57,212 nt of DNA from Bacteroidota bacterium (GTDB taxonomy: Bacteria; Bacteroidota; Bacteroidia; SXHM01), in assembly GCA_947479755.1 (NCBI GenBank), contig CANKAM010000022.1:1-57212 (forward strand), read 5' to 3'. A program made the position numbers and the translations under genes. Positions 1-9,364 of this stretch are shown here, piece by piece (the first letter of the stretch is position 1; the number at the start of each line of letters is the position of its first letter). A model generated the notes under the pieces. The model did no database searches. It saw only the letters and a list, made by a program, of their open reading frames with translations, and was not told the DNA's origin.

Positions 1-45
1 CATTTTGATTGCTCAAAAACAAAACTTACTCCGGTAACACTTTAA

Positions 46-2145
46 ATGAAAAGGTTTGCGCTGTTTGTTTTTGCGTTAGCGTCTTTCTCTCTTGCCAATG
101 CACAGAGCATCGACCCGAGCAAAATTGAAATCGTTCGCGACACCTTTGGAGTTCCGCATATTTTTGCAAAAACAGATGCCGAGGTTGCTTATGGTTTAGC
201 TTGGGCAACATTAGAAGATGATACAGCAAACGCTCAATTTCTCTTGCTTGCTGCCAAATCACAATTGGCAAGACATCTGGGTATTGAAGGCGCAAAAATA
301 GATTACGCTGCTCAATTGATGGGTGTGATGGATTTTGTGGAAGAGCACTATGAAAAAGATGTTCCCGAAGATTATAAACGCGTGCTGGAAGGTTATTGCG
401 CAGGTGCAAATGCATACGCGAAAGCACATCCAAAAGAGTTGTATGTAAAAGAGAAATTTTTTCGTGTTCGTCCTCAGGAAGCACTTGCAGGTTATATGCT
501 TGGTCTGGCATTGATGGGCGGAGTGGACGGAACAATCAATGACATTCTTAATGGAAATATTCTTTCTCGAATTCCTGAAAATTTTGATGAAGGAGTAGGT
601 TCAAATGCTATTGCATTCAGCCCTAAGATGACAACCGATGGCAACACGTATCTGGATATTAATTCACATCAGCCACTCGAAGGTTTGCTCTCATGGTACG
701 AGGCACATGTATGCAGTGAAGAAGGCTGGAATATTACGGGTTCGCTTTTTCATGGAGGCATTTCTATTTTTCATGGCACAAATGAAAACTTAGGTTGGGC
801 ACATACTACCGGTCATGTTGACGGTCTTGATGTTTACAAACTAACAATGCACCCTCGTAAAAAGAATTTTTACAAATTTGATGGAAAGTGGATGAAGCTG
901 GAAACCAAACGCGCCAAGCTTCGCGTTAAAATTGGCAAGAAAGAAAAGAAGGGTTTTATTCTTGCTATTGGAAAAAAATATTGGAAAAGTATTTATGGCC
1001 CAACCCTGAAAACCAAGCACGGAACATTTGCTTTCCGCATGCCGGCCTTGCTTACACTAAAAGCTGGTGAGCAATGGTACCGCATGAACAAGGCAAAAAA
1101 TTACAATGAGTTTATGAGTGCTTTGAAAATTCAGGGCATCGCACATCAGAATGTAACCTATGCCGACAAAGAAAATAACATCATGTTAATTGCTAATGGG
1201 TTATTTCCTGTCCGCAATTTAAATTACAACTGGAACATGGTGGTGCCGGGCGATACATCGGCTACTCTCTGGAATTCATATTATCCGGTTGAAGGTCTCG
1301 CTAGTTTTATAAATCCAGATTGCGGGTTTGTGTTTAACGTAAACAATTCTGCATTTGACGGAACCGGTGTAGATTGTAATCTGGATGGCACATGTTACAG
1401 TCCTACCATGGGTTATCAGCCCGAAGTAAATAATCGTAGCCTGCGCTTTTATGAACTGATGGAACAATATAAAAGTGTAAACTACGAAGATTTTAAACGA
1501 ATAAAATTTGACCACACCTATCCGCAAAAACTAAAATTTCTCCGTGATTTTCCGTTGGATGAATTTATGAATCTGGATGAAGAAAAATTCCCTGACATAG
1601 TCGATGCAATCAAAAAAATAAAAGCATTCGACCGCAGTGCCGACAGCCTGGATATGAATTTTTCAATTGTTTTGCTTTCGATGTGGAAGCTTTATGAAAA
1701 TAGTGGAGGCAAAGAAGACAGCTTACGTAAAAGCAAAGAATACAGAATTGAAATGGCTGTGAAAAGTATTCGCGAAGGGAAGGAGCATTTGGTAAAAAAT
1801 TTCGGCAGCATTGATATTCCACTTTCAAAAGTTCAGGTGCTGGAGCGTGGCGGAAAAGCATTAGCCATTAATGGTTGTCCTGATTGCATTCGCGCTGCAT
1901 ATTCAAGCCCTATGGCTGACGGCCGCATGCGTCTTTGGATTGGCGATAGTTTTGTACAACTGGTAAAATTTACCAAAGCAGGACCTGAAATAGAGAGCAT
2001 CCATTCTTACGGTGCATCAAGCCGCCCGTATAGCAAACACTACAACGACCAGATGGAATTGTTTGTGGCGCAAAAGCTAAAAAAACGTTCGCTCAACAAA
2101 GAGGATGTTTACAAAAGCGCTGAGCGGATTTATCATCCCCAATAG
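46..2145 (+). CDS. Secreted penicillin acylase family (peptidase S45) amidohydrolase
   Basis: A 699-residue N-terminal nucleophile hydrolase of the penicillin/acyl-homoserine lactone acylase family, expected to cut amide bonds of acylated substrates in the periplasm. Residues 1-19 are a signal peptide ending ANA-Q. The family's autocatalytic Gly-Ser junction is visible as VGSNAIAFS, making Ser186 the likely new N-terminus and nucleophile of the beta chain. Further on, HGTNENLGWAHT matches the conserved block that supplies the oxyanion-hole asparagine. Length fits the usual 700-800. Start is ATG, 45 bases into the window, so any upstream operon partner is unseen. The true substrate cannot be told from sequence; quorum-signal or beta-lactam acylation products are only family precedents. 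The next gene follows after 16 bases. Confidence 0.85.
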   Translation: MKRFALFVFALASFSLANAQSIDPSKIEIVRDTFGVPHIFAKTDAEVAYGLAWATLEDDTANAQFLLLAAKSQLARHLGIEGAKIDYAAQLMGVMDFVEEHYEKDVPEDYKRVLEGYCAGANAYAKAHPKELYVKEKFFRVRPQEALAGYMLGLALMGGVDGTINDILNGNILSRIPENFDEGVGSNAIAFSPKMTTDGNTYLDINSHQPLEGLLSWYEAHVCSEEGWNITGSLFHGGISIFHGTNENLGWAHTTGHVDGLDVYKLTMHPRKKNFYKFDGKWMKLETKRAKLRVKIGKKEKKGFILAIGKKYWKSIYGPTLKTKHGTFAFRMPALLTLKAGEQWYRMNKAKNYNEFMSALKIQGIAHQNVTYADKENNIMLIANGLFPVRNLNYNWNMVVPGDTSATLWNSYYPVEGLASFINPDCGFVFNVNNSAFDGTGVDCNLDGTCYSPTMGYQPEVNNRSLRFYELMEQYKSVNYEDFKRIKFDHTYPQKLKFLRDFPLDEFMNLDEEKFPDIVDAIKKIKAFDRSADSLDMNFSIVLLSMWKLYENSGGKEDSLRKSKEYRIEMAVKSIREGKEHLVKNFGSIDIPLSKVQVLERGGKALAINGCPDCIRAAYSSPMADGRMRLWIGDSFVQLVKFTKAGPEIESIHSYGASSRPYSKHYNDQMELFVAQKLKKRSLNKEDVYKSAERIYHPQ

Positions 2146-2161
2146 TTTTTTTATTCCGGTA

Positions 2162-2851
2162 ATGAAACATCACGCGATTCAAAAATCGACTTTTAAATAC
2201 CTGATCGACTTATCTGCAAAGAATAACAGGGATTGGTTTAATGCAAATAAAGAAAAGTATCTGGAAGCACATCAGAACATGATTTCTTTTGTTGATGATT
2301 TAATTTTTGAGATGAATAAGCACGATGTGTTGGAAAACGATTCGGGAAAGAAAAGTTTATATCGTATTTATAATGATGTACGCTTCAGCAAAAATAAAGC
2401 ACCTTATAATCCGCGTTTTGCTTTTGGTTTTCAGAGGGCAAGTAAACTACGCAGAGGAGGTTATTACTGCAATATCAAACCGGGCAATAGTTTTCTTGCA
2501 TGTGGTTTTTTTTCACCAAACCCTGCAGACCTTAAAAGAATTCGTGAAGATATAGCAGTCAATTACCATGACTGGCACAAAATATTAAAGCTGAAGAGCA
2601 TCAAAGAAAATTTAGGAACATTAACAGGTGACACCGTTGCAACTGCGCCACGCGGTTTTCAAACAGATCATCCTGCAATTGAGTTATTGCGCCACAAACA
2701 ATTTATTTTCCGTCATCAATTCACTGATAAGGAAGTGTTGTCGGATAATTTTGTTGCAGAGGTAAACCGCATTTTCAAATCCGTAAGACCTTACTTTGAT
2801 TATATGAGCGAGGTGTTAACTACTAATGCTAACGGTGAGTCGATAGTGTGA
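2162..2851 (+). CDS. DUF2461 family protein
   Basis: A 229-residue protein of the DUF2461 (TIGR02453) family; its function is not established. The N-terminal KYLIDLSAKNNRDWFNANKE and the central block with VRFSKNKAPYNPRFAFGF are hallmark stretches of the family, and the length is usual for it. A longer frame opens at 2105 inside the acylase gene, but the ATG at 2162 (MKHHAIQKSTF) gives the family's normal N-terminus and avoids a 41-base overlap, so I chose it. No signal peptide or membrane segment is visible, so it is probably cytoplasmic. It ends 40 bases before the convergent DUF1456 gene. Confidence 0.85.
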   Translation: MKHHAIQKSTFKYLIDLSAKNNRDWFNANKEKYLEAHQNMISFVDDLIFEMNKHDVLENDSGKKSLYRIYNDVRFSKNKAPYNPRFAFGFQRASKLRRGGYYCNIKPGNSFLACGFFSPNPADLKRIREDIAVNYHDWHKILKLKSIKENLGTLTGDTVATAPRGFQTDHPAIELLRHKQFIFRHQFTDKEVLSDNFVAEVNRIFKSVRPYFDYMSEVLTTNANGESIV

Positions 2852-2891
2852 TTCGTCAGAAGACTAAAGAAAAAGTTTTAAGCCTGTAGAT

Positions 2892-3134
2892 TTATTTCCC
2901 TTCTTCTTTCTTTTTCATGGGCCCCCGCTTATAAATAATGAGCCCCTGCAAAAAATTGCGCAACAGTTGGTCTCCGCAGGCAACATAATTAGGATGGTCG
3001 TCTTTGCGAAACAGCGCACTCAACTCGCTTTTTGAAACGGTAAAATCTGCAAGCTTTAAGATATGAATAATATCATCGTCCTTTAGTTCAAGGGCTATGC
3101 GCAGTTTTTTAAGTATGTCGTTGTTGGTTAGCAT
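2892..3134 (-). CDS. Single-domain DUF1456 (YehS-like) protein
   Basis: An 80-residue protein with one DUF1456 domain; function unknown. Enterobacterial YehS, as I remember it, has about 156 residues and two tandem copies. The block here (KLRIALELKDDD, VSKSELSALFRK, CGDQLLRNFLQGL) resembles the second copy more than the first. A lysine/glutamate-rich tail (GPMKKKEEGK) follows. It is the last gene of a leftward run, starting 6 bases after the mlaF-like stop, so it is probably cotranscribed with the transporter genes, though no functional link is known. No signal peptide. It may be a natural half-size form rather than a truncated gene, because start and stop are clean. Confidence 0.75.
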   Translation of the reverse strand: MLTNNDILKKLRIALELKDDDIIHILKLADFTVSKSELSALFRKDDHPNYVACGDQLLRNFLQGLIIYKRGPMKKKEEGK

Positions 3135-3140
3135 GGATGT

Positions 3141-3902
3141 TTATTTTCCTGAAAACTCTTTCTTGATTCGCTTCATGTAGTTAGATGCGTAAACAAAATC
3201 ATTTATTTCCTGATTATCGGTGCGCAGTATTTCTTCGTTGCTGCCTTCCCACCATTTTTCGCCTTTGTAAATAAAAATAATGTTATCGCCAATTTCCATT
3301 ACCGAGTTCATGTCGTGCGTAATTACAATAGTAGTGATGTTAAACTCTTCGGTAATTTCTTTAATAAGGTTATCAATTACTATGGACGTTTTCGGGTCAA
3401 GACCCGAGTTAGGCTCATCGCAGAAAAGATACTTAGGGTTCATGGCAATGGCGCGTGCAATGGCCACACGCTTTTTCATTCCACCGCTTATTTCAGAAGG
3501 GTAAAGTTTGTTCGAATTAACAAGGTTCACCCGTGTAAGGCAAAAGTTAACACGCTCCAGTTGTTCTTCCACACTCATGGTAGAAAATATACTGAGCGGA
3601 AACATCACGTTCTGCTCAACTGTAAGCGAATCAAACAATGCGCCTCCCTGAAAAAGCATTCCTAGTTCCTGACGTATTTCTTTCTTTTCTTTAAAATCCA
3701 TGGAAAGAAAATCGCGTCCGTCAAATTCTACTGTGCCTTCATCAACTGGCATAAGACCTACCATGCATTTGGTCAAAACAGTTTTACCGCTGCCGCTTTG
3801 TCCTATAATAAGGTTAGCTTTTCCTGGATAAAATTTTGCCGAAATGTTTTTCAGCACATGATTATCATCAAAGGTTTTAGAAATGTTTTTTATTTCTATC
3901 AT
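3141..3902 (-). CDS. mlaF: ABC transporter ATP-binding protein, MlaF-like
   Basis: A 253-residue ATPase of the Mla/Mce lipid transport family, which powers phospholipid movement between inner and outer membrane. Walker A is GQSGSGKT (about residues 34-41), the Q-loop FQGGALFDSLTV follows near 85-94, the signature is SGGMKKR (139-145), and Walker B is YLFCDEP (158-164) with the H-loop in ITHD. The GGALFDSLTV stretch is characteristic of MlaF rather than of generic importers. The start overlaps the mlaE-like stop by 4 bases (translational coupling). The substrate-binding MlaD/MCE protein is not in the window, so it is presumably encoded elsewhere. Cytoplasmic face of the inner membrane. Confidence 0.88.
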   Translation of the reverse strand: MIEIKNISKTFDDNHVLKNISAKFYPGKANLIIGQSGSGKTVLTKCMVGLMPVDEGTVEFDGRDFLSMDFKEKKEIRQELGMLFQGGALFDSLTVEQNVMFPLSIFSTMSVEEQLERVNFCLTRVNLVNSNKLYPSEISGGMKKRVAIARAIAMNPKYLFCDEPNSGLDPKTSIVIDNLIKEITEEFNITTIVITHDMNSVMEIGDNIIFIYKGEKWWEGSNEEILRTDNQEINDFVYASNYMKRIKKEFSGK

Positions 3903-4642
3903 ACCAGTAAAAGCTGAGTAAGAATAAAATTAGTAAGCAGCACCAGCACAATGCTCCACACCACCGCACGGGTGCTCGAGATACCTACTTCCAGCGCACC
4001 GCCTTCAGTAAAATATCCCTGATAAGACGATACCGATGAAATAACAAAAGCAAACACCACTGTTTTTTCCAGTGCGTATTGCACATAGTAAGGCGTAAAG
4101 GCAAATTGAATTCCGTAAACATATTCGTAGCTCGTTACTACACCTGCCAGTATACCAAATAACCATCCGCCAAAAATGCTCAGAAACATACTCATCAGAA
4201 TAATAAACGGGTTAATGATAACCGAGGCAACAATTTTAGGAAGTATAAGATGGGTTGCGGGGTTTACACCCATTATTTCAAGCGCATCAATCTGGTCGGT
4301 TACCTTCATGGTTCCTATTTCAGAGGCAATGTTAGAGCCTACTTTACCCGCCAGTATAATGCTGATAATGGTAGGTGCCAGTTCCAGTATAGTGGTATCG
4401 CGTGTAGCCAAACCTACCGCATATAGGGGTATCCAGGGGCTGGTAAAACTGTAGGCGCTTTGTATAGTAATTACCGCACCCATAAAAATAGAAACTAGCG
4501 CAACAATACCCACACTTCCCCAGCCAAGGTTATCCAATTCTTCAAACAAGCGTTTGCGGAAAATGCTCCACTTTTCGGGTACGCTGAAGGCTTGCTTCAT
4601 CAGCATAAAGTAGCGCCCGGTGTGGAAAAGAAGTTTCAGCAT
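3899..4642 (-). CDS. mlaE: ABC transporter permease, MlaE-like
   Basis: A 247-residue inner membrane permease of the MlaE/YrbE family, partner of the adjoining ATPase in lipid transport. Five or six hydrophobic segments are visible. The family's core block is present: LAGKVGSNIASEIGTMKVT followed by QIDALEIMGVNPATHLILPK, which contains the EIGTM and EALxxMGxxP-type motifs that contact the ATPase. Length is typical. It is the first gene of a leftward operon (mlaE, mlaF, DUF1456) that starts divergently from the large adhesin gene, 183 bases apart. The start ATG gives MLKLLFHTGRYFMLM, a usual amphipathic N-terminus for the family. Confidence 0.88.
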   Translation of the reverse strand: MLKLLFHTGRYFMLMKQAFSVPEKWSIFRKRLFEELDNLGWGSVGIVALVSIFMGAVITIQSAYSFTSPWIPLYAVGLATRDTTILELAPTIISIILAGKVGSNIASEIGTMKVTDQIDALEIMGVNPATHLILPKIVASVIINPFIILMSMFLSIFGGWLFGILAGVVTSYEYVYGIQFAFTPYYVQYALEKTVVFAFVISSVSSYQGYFTEGGALEVGISSTRAVVWSIVLVLLTNFILTQLLLV

Positions 4643-4740
4643 AATTGAGGGGTGCTAAAATAGGAATTTAATTCAGGCAATATAAACACCGCTTTTCCTC
4701 AAATAAATCTAAAAGAAAACACATGTTTTACAAAATCATT

Positions 4741-4769
4741 TTGAAGATTGACTCCCTTTAATACCTTTA
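4741..4769 (+). promoter_or_regulatory. Predicted Bacteroidota promoter for the adhesin operon
   Basis: TTG at 4741-4743, an 18-base spacer, then TACCTTTA at 4762-4769, one base from the Bacteroidota -7 consensus TAnnTTTG. It lies 57 bases before the adhesin ATG in the divergent gap with mlaE. Inferred from sequence only. Confidence 0.5.
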
Positions 4770-4825
4770 CCCCCCGTTTTCATTTACCTTGAAAACAAGC
4801 CTTTTAGAAACATAATAATAAGATA

Positions 4826-7800
4826 ATGTTCAAACGTATTTTTCTTTTAATGATTATCGGTTACTGCTCACTGATTACCGGTTTCGCCCAAACCACCTTC
4901 CGCCTCAGCTACGATGTAGCCAATTTCGATCTTGCTGCAGGTATGGTTCAAAGCCCTGCGGGCGATTACCTTATTGCCGGAACCAATGCCACCTTCATTC
5001 CTCTTTACGGAAACGTTATTAAAATCGATGCCAACGCCAATTTTCAGTGGGCCAAATCATTTACAGGCGGTGTAGCCACCGATTTCTCCGATATTAAAAA
5101 CGTAAGCTCAGGAGGTTTTATCATCAGCGGCTCGTCCTCTTCGGGCGGGGCAATTTTGATTAAAATTGACAACAACGGAAACATCGTTTGGGCAAACCGT
5201 TATCAATGCCCCGATATTCCAAGTGGCAATAACTCCGATGAATCAGCCTATGCCGTTACCGAAACCTCTGACGGTGGTTTCCTCGTTGGCGGAAGTGTTA
5301 GTTATTTCTGGGATGGTGTTAGCGGCACTACCGTTGATACCTCCAGCGCTTTCGGTTTCAAGGTAGATGCCAGCGGTAACCTCCAGTGGAGCCGTGTTTG
5401 GGTAATACCAACTGCAAACCCTGACGAGCATTTTATCAACGATGTGGTTGAATCTGCAGACGGTTACTATTTTGTTGGCGAATCATCCGAAGGAAGCGGA
5501 ACAGCCAGCGATGGTGACTATCCCCGCAACGCCCTTATGATTAAAACCACAACTTCAGGTGCCCTCACCTACATCAGACGATGGGGCGCAGGTAACACCA
5601 ATTCCGAAGGTATCAATTCAGCCATTAAACTCACAGGCGGAGCCAATGCTGGTAAAATACTCATGGGGGGCTACGATGGTTCCAATGCATTCCTCATCAC
5701 CGAAAGCGGTGTGGGTTCAACTCCAACCATGGGCGCATTCAACCGCAGAATAAATGCAGGCTTCCTCAGTACATTTGTCATTCAGGACATCATGGAAAAC
5801 TCTGACGGTAACTTCTCCGCCATTGGAATGAATGTCCAACTCGCAACGTTCTACAGTGCCATCCTCAAAATTAACAGTGGCTCCGGAGCATTAATGTTTG
5901 GAAGAGGTTTCGCACCCATAGGTCCCCTTGCATCCATTCTTCCTGAAGGCGGTCTTGCCAATGATGGTGGCTATATAATGGCCATGACCGATCAGCAGGT
6001 AGGTGGTTTTAACTACAACATCATCAAAACCGATAACCAGGGCAACATGGCCACCGGCTCTACCGGCTCATCCTGCGGAGTAAACTCGCTTAGCCCCGGA
6101 ACACAGGCTTACAGCGTTACACTTTCTACACCAACCAATTCTATTTATACCACAGCATCTGCCTCATCCTTCACTCCGGTGATTACAACGCTTAACCCAA
6201 CCCCGATTATGGATTGCAGTAACATACCTTGTACTGCACCACCCAACCCAACATCAACTTCGTCCACTACCATTTGTCAGGGACAAAGTGCTACAATTAA
6301 TGCCAGCGGAAGCGGCTCGGTTACCTATAACGTTTGGACTGCTGCAACAGGCGGAACCAACCTGGGCTCAACACCACTTTCGGTTACTCCTTCTTCCACC
6401 ACTCCGTATTATATAGAAGCTGTTAACGAAGCCACCAGTTGCTCCAGCACATCGCGCACGCTGGTTACCATAACAGTAATACCAACTCAAAACCCCGCAT
6501 GGACCTCACCCGGCTCAGTTTGTCAGGCCGGAAGCGCCATTAATTTAAGCACCACCGTTACAGGAACCTCAGGCGGCACTTTTTCGGGAACGGGTGTAAG
6601 CGGCAATACCTTCACGCCTTCAACAGCAGGAGCAGGAACATTTACAATTACTTATTCTGTTGGCGCATCACCTTGCACAGCAACCGAGCAACATACCATC
6701 ACAGTGGAGCCAACCGTTACCGCAACATGGAATGCACCAACCACAGCTTGCCAATCAGCAGGAAGTGTTAATCTTTCTACCCTCATTACGGGAACAACAG
6801 GCGGAACATTCTCAGGTACCGGTGTTACAGCCAACACATTTGACCCGGTTGCTGCAGGAGTTGGAACACACAGCATTACTTATACTATCGGCAACTCACC
6901 TTGTCAGGCTACCTCTACCCAAAGCATTACCGTTCTTACTGACGTTGACCCTGCATGGAACTCACCGGGCGCCATTTGCGAATCCTCAGGTACTATTAAC
7001 CTCAATACATTAATTACAGGCACCACAGGCGGAACATGGAGCGGATCTGGCGTTACAGGAAACACATTTAACCCGGTGGGTTTATCGGGAACAAATGCAG
7101 TTACCTACACCGTTGGCTCTTCGCCTTGTGCTGAAGTATTAACACAGAATATCTCGGTTACCACTGCAGTTTCGGCTGCATGGACCACCCCCGGAACTAT
7201 CTGCGAAGCCGCTGGAAACGTAAATCTTTCAGCCCTTGTAACCGGAACTCCCGGAGGTACATGGAGCGGAACTGGTGTCAGCGGTTCTTCTTTCAACCCA
7301 ACCGGCTTAAGCGGACCAATTGTTATTACCTATAGCGTGGGCGTTACCCCTTGCAGCGATATTCAAACCTTTAACATTACTGTTACTCCTGATGTAAACC
7401 CTGCATGGTCTTCACCCGGAGCAGTTTGCGAATCAGCGGGAACTATTAACCTCACAACATTGCTTACAGGCACCAGCGGAGGTACATGGAGCGGAACAGG
7501 TGTTACCGGAAACATTTTTAACCCTTCAGGATTATCAGGAAACATCTCTGTTACCTACACTGTTGGCACTTCACCTTGCGTTGAAACCTCAACTCAAACC
7601 ATTGCAGTAACCTCAACAGTCTCAGCTGAGTGGACAACACCGGGAACTATTTGCGAAGCAGCAGGAAACATCAACCTTAATCCTTTAGTAACCGGCAATC
7701 CGGGCGGTATCTGGAGCGGAACAGGTGTTACCGGCACAACCTTTAATCCTACAGGCTTAACGGGTCCCGTGACATTGACCTACAGCGTAGGTGTTACACC

Positions 7801-9313
7801 TTGCACCGATACAAAAACCTATAACATTACCGTTGTAGCAAACGTTGATCCGGCTTGGGATGCTCCAGCCAACATTTGTGAGGTTCAGGGCGTAACAGAC
7901 CTGACTACTTTATTAACCGGAACAACAGGCGGAACATGGAGCGGAACCGGAGTTACAGGAAACAACTTTGCCCCCACCGGCTTAACCGGACAATCGGTTT
8001 CTATTACCTATACTGTTGGAACTGCACCTTGCGTGGAGACACAAGCGCACACCATTTCCATCACCAACGTTTCGGCAGCATGGACAGCACCGGATTCTAT
8101 CTGCCAGAGCGATGGAACACTTTCATTAAATGCTCTTGTTACCGGAACTGTGGGTGGAAACTGGAGCGGAACCGGTGTTTTTGGCAATAGCTTTGACCCT
8201 GCTTTCTTGTCGGGATTAGTTTCGGTTACCTACACCGTTGGTACTGCCCCTTGCATTGACTCTCTTACATTGCAAATTGCCGTAAAAGCTTCACCTGACG
8301 ACCCAACGGTTACAGCTACCAAAGAAGAAATATGCTTTGGTGAAGAAACTACCATCAATGCTTCAGGCGCAGGTGCGGTTGGATACAATGTTTACTCGGC
8401 TGCTACGGGCGGAAACCTGTTGGGCACAACTCCTTTAACCGTTTCGCCTACACAAACCACCACGTATTATGTAGAATCAGAAAGCGTAAGCGGTTGTATT
8501 AACCTGGGCGGCAGAGAAGCAATTGTTGTTACCGTTCATGATTTACCAAATGCCAGCGCAGGTGCCGATCAAACCATTTGCAGCGGTTCTTCTGCAGAAC
8601 TTACTGCCTCTGGTGGCGTTCTTTATAACTGGAGCACAGGCGCAAGCACCGACAACATCAACGTTACTCCGCAAAACGGCACATGGTATAGTGTTACCGT
8701 TACTGATAACAACGGTTGTGTAAAAGCCGACAGCGCTTTTGTTGATGTTTTCTTCCCGACAGCAATTATTGCAGTTAACGACAGCGCAACGGGAGAGAAC
8801 GAAACGGCCATTTCAATTGATGTTGCGGATAATGATAGCCAGACTGGCGGTGTTGTTCACGTTATTACCCAGCCCGCACACGGTACTGCCGAGGCAGGTT
8901 CTGATAATCTGGTTACCTATACCCCCGATGGCACTTACGATGGTCTTGACTCTATTCAATACGCCATTTGCGACTCCTTCTGCGGTGATTTCTGCGATAC
9001 CGCCTGGGTGTATATTGATGTATTAACCTTCTTCATCCCTTCAGGTATTTCGCCTAACGGTGATGGCGTTAACGATGAGTTTGAAATTGTTGGATTATTC
9101 AAATTCCCTGTGCATCACCTGCAGATTTTCAATCGCTGGGGCGATATGATTTACGATGCCGAGCCTTACAATAACGATTGGCACGGACAAACCAACAAAG
9201 GAATGGTATTGGGTGGTGATGCAGTGGTAGAAGGCACTTATTTCTACATTTTTTACCCTAACGCACCAGAATACGAAATCAAGAAAGGAACTATTGAATT
9301 AAGGAAACAATAA
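4826..9313 (+). CDS. Giant secreted surface protein with type B T9SS (CHU_C) sorting domain
   Basis: A 1495-residue secreted adhesin-like protein. Residues 1-21 are a signal peptide ending FAQ. About residues 22-460 hold beta-propeller-like strand repeats with recurring DGGF/ADGYYFVGES turns. Next comes an Ig/PKD-like domain, then eight tandem Ig-like repeats of about 75 residues with cores like GGTWSGTGVTGNTFNP, then a second copy of the flanking domain (TINASGAGAVGYNVYSAATGG). A PKD-like domain (GADQTICSGSSAELTASGG) and a cadherin-like segment (QPAHGTA, VTYTPDG) follow. The end, about residues 1405-1495, is the gliding-motility-associated C-terminal domain: PSGISPNGDGVNDEF, IFNRWGDMIY, GTYFYIFYP. 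Type B substrates are exported by the type IX system and usually need a PorP/SprF partner, which is the next gene. Likely role is cell-surface adhesion or gliding; the ligand is unknown. Confidence 0.9.
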   Translation: MFKRIFLLMIIGYCSLITGFAQTTFRLSYDVANFDLAAGMVQSPAGDYLIAGTNATFIPLYGNVIKIDANANFQWAKSFTGGVATDFSDIKNVSSGGFIISGSSSSGGAILIKIDNNGNIVWANRYQCPDIPSGNNSDESAYAVTETSDGGFLVGGSVSYFWDGVSGTTVDTSSAFGFKVDASGNLQWSRVWVIPTANPDEHFINDVVESADGYYFVGESSEGSGTASDGDYPRNALMIKTTTSGALTYIRRWGAGNTNSEGINSAIKLTGGANAGKILMGGYDGSNAFLITESGVGSTPTMGAFNRRINAGFLSTFVIQDIMENSDGNFSAIGMNVQLATFYSAILKINSGSGALMFGRGFAPIGPLASILPEGGLANDGGYIMAMTDQQVGGFNYNIIKTDNQGNMATGSTGSSCGVNSLSPGTQAYSVTLSTPTNSIYTTASASSFTPVITTLNPTPIMDCSNIPCTAPPNPTSTSSTTICQGQSATINASGSGSVTYNVWTAATGGTNLGSTPLSVTPSSTTPYYIEAVNEATSCSSTSRTLVTITVIPTQNPAWTSPGSVCQAGSAINLSTTVTGTSGGTFSGTGVSGNTFTPSTAGAGTFTITYSVGASPCTATEQHTITVEPTVTATWNAPTTACQSAGSVNLSTLITGTTGGTFSGTGVTANTFDPVAAGVGTHSITYTIGNSPCQATSTQSITVLTDVDPAWNSPGAICESSGTINLNTLITGTTGGTWSGSGVTGNTFNPVGLSGTNAVTYTVGSSPCAEVLTQNISVTTAVSAAWTTPGTICEAAGNVNLSALVTGTPGGTWSGTGVSGSSFNPTGLSGPIVITYSVGVTPCSDIQTFNITVTPDVNPAWSSPGAVCESAGTINLTTLLTGTSGGTWSGTGVTGNIFNPSGLSGNISVTYTVGTSPCVETSTQTIAVTSTVSAEWTTPGTICEAAGNINLNPLVTGNPGGIWSGTGVTGTTFNPTGLTGPVTLTYSVGVTPCTDTKTYNITVVANVDPAWDAPANICEVQGVTDLTTLLTGTTGGTWSGTGVTGNNFAPTGLTGQSVSITYTVGTAPCVETQAHTISITNVSAAWTAPDSICQSDGTLSLNALVTGTVGGNWSGTGVFGNSFDPAFLSGLVSVTYTVGTAPCIDSLTLQIAVKASPDDPTVTATKEEICFGEETTINASGAGAVGYNVYSAATGGNLLGTTPLTVSPTQTTTYYVESESVSGCINLGGREAIVVTVHDLPNASAGADQTICSGSSAELTASGGVLYNWSTGASTDNINVTPQNGTWYSVTVTDNNGCVKADSAFVDVFFPTAIIAVNDSATGENETAISIDVADNDSQTGGVVHVITQPAHGTAEAGSDNLVTYTPDGTYDGLDSIQYAICDSFCGDFCDTAWVYIDVLTFFIPSGISPNGDGVNDEFEIVGLFKFPVHHLQIFNRWGDMIYDAEPYNNDWHGQTNKGMVLGGDAVVEGTYFYIFYPNAPEYEIKKGTIELRKQ
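6490..8295 (+). repeat. Eight tandem ~225-bp Ig-like domain repeats inside the adhesin gene
   Basis: Eight in-frame copies of about 225 bp (about 75 residues). Each opens with a PAW/AAW-type motif, has a Cys in an ICE-like position, a GGTWSGTGV core, a second Cys in the SPC/TPC position, and a closing beta strand. The two cysteines recur in every copy, so a disulfide in each domain is plausible. Copies 3 and 5 share PGA-CES-GTINL, while copies 4 and 6 share TTPGTICEAAGN and YSVGVTPC. This points to a duplication of a two-domain block. DNA identity between copies should make the locus prone to unit gain and loss. Confidence 0.85.
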
Positions 9314-9364
9314 ATTCTTTTTGCCACAGAGATAAACAGACACACTGAATATTATAAAAGTACA

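Noticed and set aside
26-535. A 169-residue antisense frame inside the acylase gene
   Set aside because: Lies wholly opposite a well-supported gene and has no family likeness; like the other antisense frames in the window it is a shadow.
4826-9313. Possible RTX or autotransporter type secretion for the giant protein
   Set aside because: No calcium-binding nonapeptides or C-terminal beta barrel; the end is clearly a type B T9SS sorting domain.
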